Source: Pseudocercospora fijiensis CIRAD86 (Eukaryota; Ascomycota; Dothideomycetes; Mycosphaerellales; Mycosphaerellaceae). Taken from it: a DNA stretch of 64,000 nt. The notes beneath the pieces are model-generated. The model searched no databases. It was not told the DNA's origin and saw only the letters and a list, made by a program, of their open reading frames with translations. Both the position numbers and the translations under genes were made by a program. The stretch's first letter is position 1; each line of letters opens with the position of its first letter. Shown here in pieces: positions 56,346 through 64,000 of the stretch. The stretch is taken from contig NW_006921537.1 of the NCBI RefSeq assembly GCF_000340215.1, forward strand, positions 2,011,011 to 2,075,010. Reading direction: 5' to 3'.

Positions 56346-57537
56346 ATGGCGACCTGGCTTCCCAAAGTGCGAGTGGCAGCTTGTAATGTAGCACCGGTCT
56401 TTCTTGACACAGCGAAAACCGTACAGAAGACCATCGGCCTGATACAAGAAGCGGCACGCAACAAAGCAGACCTGGTAGCCTTTCCCGAAGTCCACGTTCC
56501 AGGCTATCCACTTTGGGCTGCCGTAGCCGCGCCAATCGACAATCACAACCTATTCGGAAGACTTGCCGAGCAAAGCATTCTGATCAATGGCAAAGAGATG
56601 CGAACGCTTCAACAAGCATGTGCCCAATCCCGGATTTTTGCCCACGTTGGCTTCAACGAGCGTTCGCCAGTCAGTGTTGGATGTCTTTGGAATTCTTCGG
56701 TTCTCATTTCGGACGAAGGCAAGATTCTCTGCCACCACAGGAAACTTATGCCAACTTTCTATGAGAAGTTAACTTGGTCGCCCGGAGATGGAGCGGGTCT
56801 TAAAGTCGTCGATACAGGCCGTTGTGGCAAAGTGGGAGGACTTATCTGTGGGGAGAATACCAACCCTTTGGCTCGTTGGTCTTTGATGGCGCAAGGAGAG
56901 CAATTACATATCACATCTTGGCCTGCGGTTTGGCCGACGCGACGTCTGGCGGATGGCGGGAAACAGTATGATAATCTGGCTGCCAACCGGACGAGGACTT
57001 CTGCACAGTGCTTTGAGGGTAAAGTCTTTGGTGTTATGTGTTCTGGGTATATGGATAAGGAAATGGAAGGTAGCTTTGCCGTCAATTTCAAAGGTCGGGA
57101 AATTCGAAGTACTGACTGTTGAGGCAGACACGATCATCAAGCACTCGCCTTCCGCAGCGGAGACACTAGAATCACTCACTCAAGGCGCTTCCATGTTCCT
57201 TGATCCGTCTGGCGCGCAAATTGGCGAACATATACAGGGCGAGGAGGGTATTGTATACGCAGATATGGATCTCAATGAATGCGTCGAGCCGAAGCAATTC
57301 CATGATGTAGTTGGCGGAGGATATCAAAGGTATGATGTTTTCGACGTGAGCGTGACACGCATTCGACAAAGCGCAGAATTTGCTCTAGGTGCTGTTCAAG
57401 AGCCGGAGCTCAATGACTTCGCTTTTCAGGACAACGGCACAGCATATTTACCAGAGCAGCCTGCAGCAAGACCGAGACCTTTGACTGGCACTGGCACTGG
57501 AGGAAGTCATGGTATTGGTGGGCTTAAAATGACTTAG
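56346..57537 (+). CDS. Nitrilase (carbon-nitrogen hydrolase)
   Basis: Exons 56346-57069 and 57110-57537 give 383 aa. The intron is only 40 bp (GTAGCT...TTCGAAG). It is required because the first frame ends in a stop just after it, and the join MDKEME-VLTVEADTI restores a typical nitrilase helix. ATG at 56346 is the first ATG (MATWLPKVRVAACNVAP). The catalytic triad is in place: Glu48 (AFPEVHVPGYP), Lys133 (HHRKLMPTFYEKLTW) and Cys168 (GLICGENTNP). WPTRR and the FEGKVFGVMCSG stretch are also usual. A Gly/Thr/Pro-rich tail of ~40 residues follows the C-terminal strands. It hydrolyses nitriles to carboxylic acids and ammonia, or related cyanide/amide compounds; true fungal nitrilases have this Glu-Lys-Cys layout. 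It ends 83 bp from the 3' end of HEM4 (convergent). Confidence 0.9.
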
Positions 57538-57620
57538 ATCTTGAAAGATAGTGCAAAAGGATAGGATTGCAACATGCTTGATGAAAGCTTCAAATGGGTA
57601 TCTTGAGTGCTTTTGATAGA

Positions 57621-58616
57621 TCATGCAGTATCCCTGAACTTGAGAATGCCATCTGCCACACCCTCTGGACTGGGCTTCTCAGCACAAACATCTGGCTCAA
57701 ACCCGAACTGCGTCTGCAAGAAATCTTTCGTAGTGGGACCGATCGTAGCAATCCTCGTCGCCACCGGTCCAGACATGATCTCTCTTCGCCCAGAACTATA
57801 CTTGCCCGACTTCTCATCCAGCCAGCCGAGCGCACTTAGCATAGCTTCACAACCCTGTGGACTGAACACAACAGCCCACTGCTCCTTGACCTTCGCCGCT
57901 TTCGCCTCAGAAAGCAGATCTGAGAACTCTTCCTCGAAAGTCGTCATCTCGCCAGTCTCGTATACAATCACCTCCGTCACAGGGATCTGTTGTGTAGGAG
58001 GCAAATCCTCAGACTGCAGAGTTTTTGGAATGATATCCCGCCTCTGCTCTCCAACCAAAAACAAAAGTGGCAATTTCCTCCCATTCAGAGCGGTGAGTTC
58101 TGGTGATAAACTATTTTGATGCTTCAGAATGAACTGCGCCAATGCATCACCGTTCCCAGTCTCCTCGCCGAGAATCGGGCACGGCAAGTCCAGCGCAGCG
58201 ACTCCTTTCGCCGTAGCAGGACCAACAACGTAGAGTGGCATATCCTTATCGAAAAGAGCTTGTTTCTTGGAAGGATCCAATTTCATGATCACTGTGCTAA
58301 ACGCATCCACGGCTCGTTGAGATGTGAAGATGATCCCGCTATGGCGTTTTGCGGGATTGTTGGTGGCCTTCTGTCGTGCTGTGGCTTCGCTGCCGCCTGC
58401 AAATGCGAAGCGTTCTGCATGCCGTTTCAGAGCTCGCAAAGCATCGTCTCGGAACAGATGTTCCAGGACTGGAACGAAGATGGGTTTAAATTTGCCGTTT
58501 TCTATCGTGCTGAAGTATTCTTCGTAATTGTCTGAGGGTGAGGATTTGGTTTTGAGGAGGTAGATGGGGATCTGGTTTAGGCTCAAGTCTCCGAGACCAG
58601 CCGTCACTTGCTCCAT
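57621..58616 (-). CDS. HEM4: Uroporphyrinogen-III synthase
   Basis: Single exon, 331 aa, ATG at 58616. It converts hydroxymethylbilane to uroporphyrinogen III, the fourth step of haem synthesis, in the cytosol. HEM4-family landmarks are PIYLLKTKSSPSDNYEEYF at the N-terminus, GIIFTSQRAVDAF in the first lobe, MPLYVVGPATAKGVA, GRKLPLLFLVGEQRRDIIPK, VTEVIVYETGE, AVVFSPQGCEAML and RIATIGPTTKDFLQ near the end. The two-lobe pattern of the family is complete. Sequence between lobes is normal length. It shares a divergent promoter with ERV1. Confidence 0.93.
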   Translation of the reverse strand: MEQVTAGLGDLSLNQIPIYLLKTKSSPSDNYEEYFSTIENGKFKPIFVPVLEHLFRDDALRALKRHAERFAFAGGSEATARQKATNNPAKRHSGIIFTSQRAVDAFSTVIMKLDPSKKQALFDKDMPLYVVGPATAKGVAALDLPCPILGEETGNGDALAQFILKHQNSLSPELTALNGRKLPLLFLVGEQRRDIIPKTLQSEDLPPTQQIPVTEVIVYETGEMTTFEEEFSDLLSEAKAAKVKEQWAVVFSPQGCEAMLSALGWLDEKSGKYSSGRREIMSGPVATRIATIGPTTKDFLQTQFGFEPDVCAEKPSPEGVADGILKFRDTA

Positions 58617-58906
58617 TGTCTCTTTATGATTTGTGTCCGTATGAAGGCCAGCTTCATGTCAAGGACAGACGTGAAATGGCAAGGTCGATGTGGATTGATG
58701 TGAATGGACGTTACACGAGAGTCTCGGCACGATCGGCAGCCGGTGAACTCTATTTTGTGGCTGATGCTTGCGTCTCTGGCGGCGGATTTGGCAGGTGTTT
58801 GAGATGGCGGAGAGATGAGATGCCTGTCACCCAAGTCGAATTTCCTATCTTGCAGTATTTCTTTTGTAGGGTTGAGAAGGAGACGGGCGTGCCAGTGCAG
58901 CCGATA
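58617..58906. promoter_or_regulatory. Divergent promoter between HEM4 and ERV1
   Basis: 290 bp separate the two ATGs. The ERV1 frame is open through most of it (TTG at 58616), but no family-like residues precede MATEEQQ, so I treat it as promoter and 5' leader. Specific sites were not identified. Confidence 0.55.
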
Positions 58907-59508
58907 ATGGCGACAGAAGAGCAGCAGGCTCAATTGCGGGATGGCAGTAGACCTCTGCCGAAAGGCGTGGTGCTTGGGCCTGATGGCAAGCCGTATGTTG
59001 TCCATGCTTGAGTCGGTCATTAAGCCACAGCTTACAGTGTTACAGATGCAAAACCTGCACCTCCGGTGCTGCATGGAAGGCGATGATGAAACAGAGTACG
59101 AAAGGTAGCAGTCCATTCGCTTCGATAGCTCAAGCCCAGACCCAGGCGCAGACCGCATCGACATCAGATTGTCCAGCAGACGTCGAGGAGCTCGGGCGAT
59201 CAACTTGGACGTTACTCCATACCATGACCGCCAACTATCCCGAAAAGCCATCCTTCGTACAGCAATCCGAGACCAAGCAGTTCTTGAGTCTATTTGGGAA
59301 AATGTACCCGTGCTGGGTTTGCGCAGATGATTTCCGAGCTTGGATGAAAGACGGCAATGAACCTCAAGTCAGTAACAGAGAAGAGTTTGGACGCTGGATG
59401 TGCGAAGCGCATAATGCGGTCAATGTCAAACTTGGGAAGAAGAGCTTCGATTGTAATTTATGGGAACAGCGATGGCGGACAGGATGGAAAGACGGAAGAT
59501 GTGATTGA
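58907..59508 (+). CDS. ERV1: FAD-linked sulfhydryl oxidase Erv1
   Basis: Exons 58907-58992 and 59046-59508 give 182 aa. The 53 bp intron (GTATGT...GTTACAG) joins GPDGKP to CKTCTSGAAW. A competing acceptor (CTTACAG eight bases earlier) leads to a stop, so GTTACAG is used. The shuttle CxxC is Cys30/Cys33, the active-site CxxC is Cys118/Cys121 (YPCWVC), and the FAD region contains HNAVNVKLGKKSFDCNLWEQRW. Between them is LGRSTWTLLHTMTANYPEKP, the usual Erv/ALR helix. Erv1 sits in the mitochondrial intermembrane space, reoxidises Mia40, and is linked to cytosolic Fe-S maturation. No cleavable presequence is seen, as expected. Confidence 0.95.
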
Positions 59509-60494
59509 TGATACGATGGAGTTGCTTTCATGAGTGTATGGCCGCATAGCGCTGGCGTTGAAAGAGGATGTCATACTCAGCTCTACAGCAGCAGACACCT
59601 ATATGGCAGATTCACGATAGAGAATCGATTGAGGATATCAGGTTCCCCTCTTACGACGCTAGACTGACGTTGGCTACTGACTTCTCGAAAGAAATCGACT
59701 TTGATCATTGATGATTCGATCTCTGGGGAATGCTCCTCGCGCCTGACTCACTTCTCACTAACCGAAGGCAACATTCATATACCACCACAACTTCACAATA
59801 TCTCATAGACCAATCACAATGCTCAACCCACAGGCTTCGTGGTGAGAGCGATTGCGTTCTAGAACCCTGCAATCGGCGAGCGAAGTTGATGCTCATAATA
59901 AGACCTGTCAGGCGGGAAATACAGTTGATAAAATCTCGAAAGAGGGTTTTCACTATCTCTGATGAAGCCACTTCGCGTGGAATCGTAAATGTAGGAGAGT
60001 TTCTTTTTGCAGTTTTTGAAAAAACGATTCATGAAAGTTTGAGCTGACCGTGTGTTTCGACCACTGCGTCAACTTCAAGTCAGCTATGCAGGACGGGAGC
60101 TTCACAGCAGAGCTGGAGACTTTTTGCCAATGGACTTCAGCCGTCAATCAAAGGCAAGGTCGAAGCTAGAGTACAAGCAGCATGAAAGAAGCAGGAATTC
60201 AGATGAGAGATTTTCATACATCTCGATCAGCCAATTATGGACGCGTAATGCCACCAACATGAAAGGGGCAACGCATTGAGTCCAGACAAAGTTGACTATC
60301 ATAGGCTTCATAAACTTGGTGACGCCGCGCCCTGGGCGATCAGGAGTAGCCATGAGACCTGCCTGAGAACGACCCAGCGGATCTGTAATACCTCTTGACC
60401 AACCAAGCCTCGTTCAACCAGATAAAGCGATGCTATGTCCTCCGCTGTCCCAGAATCTGCACTCGCGGTCTGCTTTGCGCATCTCAACACCTCC
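59509..60494. other. Intergenic, no supported gene
   Basis: Frames of up to ~105 codons lack resemblance to known proteins. Confidence 0.45.
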
Positions 60495-61304
60495 TCACAA
60501 CATTCCAAGCGCTCGCATATTCTCCATGATCTGAGCGTCTGCTCGGGCTCGGCGCTGCTCAGGAGTAAGGCGAGCCAGGTACCCAGCCTCATTCAAAGAC
60601 CGCCTATGCCGGACCCGCTCCAGCTCTGCCTCGTACGCAGCTTCAACTTCCGCATCAGTCGGTTGTTGAGTTCCAGGCCACGTGATGATGCGATTGGCCT
60701 CGTCGAACTCGTCATAAAGCTGATCATGTCGGCGTCGCTGCTCCCGTAACGTGCGTTCGGAGATGTCGATGCCAGCAGCGCGTAGCTCTTGACGGATGGC
60801 TGCGATTTCTGCTTCGTCCCCATTGCCCATGATAGTGACAATGGAGTCGCTGCGATTTCGCTGTGGCACGGAGGTTGGTGCTTGCGCCACTTCCGAATCG
60901 TAACGCTCCCAATATTCGCGCTGTCGGCGTTGCTGCTCTCGCCGTCGGCTGCGGATCGAGGGCTGGATCTGTCATGCTGGATTTAGTATTGTCACAGTAG
61001 GAATTTGTACTGGGCGACTCACGTTGAGCTTAGAGTCCAGACGGCCTCCGACGCACAAATACATTAGCAACACCAAGCTGGCGATGCTGTAAAGGAAGAG
61101 TCCGACCGCTGCTGGTGTGCATGCCGGCTTCTCGTACCACCTCAGGGTTCGAGTGTCACCAGACAAAGTAGGCGCTGGCGTAGGTATTTCGGGCATGGCT
61201 GCAGCGAGTTTGGGCGAGTGCGCATCGATATCTGCTGATAGGATCAGCGTGCTCGTTACAGTTAGGAGCGTGTTTACGGCCGAGCCTGTTGATGGGTATG
61301 GCAT
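60495..61304 (-). CDS. One-pass membrane protein of unknown function
   Basis: Exons 61304-61023 and 60968-60495 give 251 aa. The 54 bp intron (GTGAGT...ATGACAG, with CTGTGACAATACTAA branch-like bases) joins GGRLDSKLN to IQPSIRSRRREQQRR. The start MPYPSTGSAVNTLLT is chosen as the first ATG in a sensible context. The N-terminal half is Thr/Ser/Pro-rich, then AVGLFLYSIASLVLLMYLCVG forms one transmembrane helix near residues 64-84. A basic Arg-rich stretch follows (positive-inside), then a helical, charged C-terminal domain (AAIRQELRAAGIDISERTLREQRRRHDQ, TDAEVEAAYEAELERVRHRR given as landmarks). No family recognised. Confidence 0.65.
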
Positions 61305-61730
61305 GGTGGTTACTTTGCTGTCCACCGCAACGTTTACTATCGTTTTGTCAATTCGAGAGTCGACTCGGTGTGGTGATTTTATGGAAGATGATGGGAAGTG
61401 CGAAGTGAAGATAGTCGAGGCGGCGGGTTCGGCAAGCACGTTCCAACGCTCGCCAAGGCTCACATGCAGGAAGGAGCGAGTGAAGCAGCAGTAGCAGATG
61501 GCATTCTTTCTAACCCTGCAAGCATTGTCAGGCCCCGAGGCTATTAGCCGTGGATCTACGTTGCTGTTTTGAATGCTAATGGCGTATCGTGAGCATTTCA
61601 GCTGCCTCGAACGGCGCACCCGTGTTGAAGAATAGGTATATACAAACCAGTCGCTAAGAGCACAGTGCTTCCTTGCAAACGCCACTCAATGCTCTTTTGA
61701 TTACCCATGCAAAAACTCCTTGATCGCCTA
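61305..61730. other. Intergenic between two minus-strand genes
   Basis: 3' flank of SHMT and promoter of the membrane-protein gene; no coding signal. Confidence 0.5.
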
Positions 61731-63530
61731 CTATGGCGCCATCTCGGTGTCAGACCAAGGCAGTGCAAAAGTGCCGACCCATGCCTCGACTTCTTGTCTG
61801 AGCTCGACGATTTCAACAACTTCTTCACCGTTCTTCACGTATTCTCGGAAGGCGTTCACGCTGCCTGGGTTCTTGCGCCCACTCTTCTCAGCCGCCTCCT
61901 TCGCCTTGACATCGAGCGTCTTTGTGATATTGACCGCTCTATGGACGATATCTGCCACACGCTTGAAGTCGTCGCGCTGAAAGTTTCGCGTTGTCATGGC
62001 CGGAGTTCCCATGCGAAGGCCACCCGGCTTCAGGGCGGACTTATCACCAGGTACTGTGTTCTTGTTTGCGGCAACGCCGACCAGTTCCAATACACGCTCT
62101 ACCCGCGCGCCGTCGATACCCTTGTCCTTTAGATCCACAAGCACAAGATGATTATCTGTGCCTCCAGAGACGATGTTGTATCCAAGTCCACCTGACTCTT
62201 TCGCATCACCAAGACGTCCTGCTAGCGCTTTCGCGTTCTCGAGAACCTGTTGCTGATACTCCTTGAATTCTGGCTGTTGTGCTTGGTGAAGTGCTACTGC
62301 GAGCGCGGTGATGGTGTGATTATGCGGTCCTCCTTGGTGTCCTGGGAACACGGAAGCGTTGATCGGGTTCTCCAAGTCATAGAGCTCCTCTTTACCCTTC
62401 TTGTCGACACTTCGCACGCCCTTGCGGAAGAAGATCATAGCTCCTCGCGGTCCTCTCAAGCTCTTGTGGGTAGTCGTTGTAACAATGTCTGCATATTCGA
62501 ATGGCGACGGAACTACGCCTGCAGCTACAAGACCAGAAATGTGTGCCATGTCTGCGAGCAGGTAGCAGTTGCCCACCTTGTCTGCGATCTTTCTAAACCG
62601 ATCGTAGTCGATCAATCGACTATATGCGCTTGTTCCTGCAATTATGATCTTCGGTCGGTAAAGCAATGCCATCTCTTCCAAGCGATCGTAGTCGATGAGG
62701 CCAGACGTCTCGTCTAATCGATATGGCAAGGTTTCGAAATACTTCGAGATCATGGAGATCTTCTTGTTGGGAATCTGGTAGCCGTGCGATAGATGGCCGC
62801 CATGAGGGAGGTCAAGACCCATGATACGGTCGTGTGCGTTAAGAACGGCCGAGTATGCGTAGAGATTGGCAGGCGATCCGGAGAGTGCTGGAAAAGATGT
62901 TAGCGAAAATCATGGAGATAGATCATGTTGTGTCGCAAACGTTGTACGTTGACTCCCCATGAGTCGTTGTTCAGCCTGAAGGTCTGCAATGCTCGCTCTT
63001 GACATAGCGTCTCCGCTTGATCGATGAACTCATTGCCTCCATAGTATCGTGCTCCAGGGTATCCCTCAGAGTACTTATCTATTGCTCCACATCAGCTCGT
63101 GCGATCTCCAAGCTCATCCATTCGCCTCACTTTGCATAACACTCCCAAGCGCGTCGAGCACTGCTTGGCTCGTGAAGTTTTCGGATGGGATCAGGTTGAT
63201 AAAGTGCTTCTGCCGTCTTTTCTCCTATTTATAGGTTAAGACGAGTTCAGGCGCATGTCGTACGGTGTGTGCGATCGACCAAACCTTTTGAATTATATCG
63301 TATACGGTAGAGTCGGCTTGCTCGAGGTGGGAGGATAGCAGCTACTCTACGCATCAGCTGTCGAAACATTATATGCCAATGTTTCACCATGGCAAGACCA
63401 CCTTGTGCTGTCTGTCTGTAGACAGTGCCCGCAATGCTTGCAGAGCGAATGGCTGCGTTGCTACTGGACGCTTGCATGCCCGGCAGAGCAATGAGCCAGA
63501 CGACCTGGCCGTCGCCCGTATCGACGACAT
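61731..63530 (-). CDS. SHM1: Serine hydroxymethyltransferase, mitochondrial
   Basis: Five exons (63530-63402, 63341-63285, 63224-63131, 63078-62941, 62887-61731) sum to 524 aa in phase. The introns of 60, 60, 52 and 53 bp are all GT-AG. Exon 1 encodes a basic, Ala/Leu-rich presequence ([20 protein letters not shown] ... [10 protein letters not shown]) typical of mitochondrial import. Family blocks are [50 protein letters not shown] and [30 protein letters not shown] and [13 protein letters not shown] (PLP lysine, residue 281) follow. It converts serine and tetrahydrofolate to glycine and methylene-THF. The cytosolic isozyme lacks the presequence, so this should be the SHM1-type gene. Confidence 0.95.
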
Positions 63531-64000
63531 GTTGGACTTAGGTGTTGCGAGAGTAGTGAAGGAGAAATTGGCCGCGACTCTACACTACTTCGAACTCTAC
63601 AGTAGCCCTTGATCGAGTGGCGGGGATCCTGTATTTCAGGTAGCCGCTATGGCCCATATCTTCCTCGCACCTTGCACCTCGGTTTTGTCTTCCTTATCCA
63701 GTCGTCTCTCCCTCATCCTCTCCGCACTATCCGCCCTCGCACTGTATTGCTGGCCATCGATGGCCGTACGGACTCACTGGCCGAAAACGTCATTTCGAAT
63801 ACCGCAGACCGAAGCGAACATGACAGCAGAGAGAGCTGAGGAGAATGGTGAATCGGACAAGTCATACTGCATTCGCAAGCTTCGTATACTTCTGGTCTAA
63901 CGTCTATTTCCATGTGTCGACCGTGCAGCGAATCTTCAGCAATGAGCCATTGCTCTATGCGCCTCAGCCAAAAAAAAATCATACGAGAATAGCCAATGCG
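63531..64000. other. 5' flank of the SHMT gene
   Basis: Contains the SHMT promoter. Plus-strand frames (63609-63900) look fortuitous. Confidence 0.45.

Overview
The window looks like nuclear DNA of a filamentous ascomycete (Pezizomycotina). A Dothideomycete is my best guess, from the protein families and gene style rather than from any diagnostic marker. Genes are mostly single long exons broken by 40-75 bp GT-AG introns, often with CTGAC/CTAAC-like branch sites. The gene set is eukaryotic: a 26S proteasome subunit, a DASH kinetochore subunit, SAGA Ada1, Vac7, Rrp14, mitochondrial SHMT and Erv1. Two blocks are AT-rich and full of TA dinucleotides in the way repeat-induced point mutation (RIP) leaves behind, which is a fungal genome-defence signature. 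Two runs of N are assembly gaps.

Layout. 0-8.5 kb: the 3' part of an SH3-like gene, an FSH1-type serine hydrolase, two unrecognised genes and an MFS exporter. 8.7-9.6 kb: a small RIP-degraded block with a gap. 10.7-16.4 kb: two secreted proteins (one Thr/Ser-rich, one with two fasciclin domains), a GPR1/FUN34/YaaH acetate-type transporter whose N-terminus is out of frame, and an (R)-selective amine transaminase-like enzyme. 18-43 kb: a gene-rich core with RRP14, a proline-rich conserved protein, a ~140 bp minisatellite, an F-box-like protein, the head-to-head pair SPC34/RPN3, a WW-domain protein, ADA1/HFI1, VAC7 and a membrane-anchored M3 oligopeptidase. 43.6-54.9 kb: a transposon island with a broken phosphotransferase-like fragment, an AT-rich 68 bp tandem array, a complete but dead Ty3/gypsy chromovirus (two 701 bp LTRs, 5 bp target duplication CCTAT) and several kinds of low-complexity repeat. 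54.9-64 kb: a nitrilase, HEM4, ERV1, a one-pass membrane protein and mitochondrial SHMT.

The genes do not form one pathway and I see no biosynthetic cluster. Functional links are local. HEM4 (haem synthesis) and ERV1 (mitochondrial disulfide relay, linked to Fe-S and haem-protein maturation) share a 290 bp divergent promoter, and SHMT, which also works in mitochondria, lies about 2 kb further on. SPC34 and RPN3 share a 432 bp divergent promoter. All exon joins were worked out by eye from reading frame, splice sites and family conservation; none is supported by transcripts.
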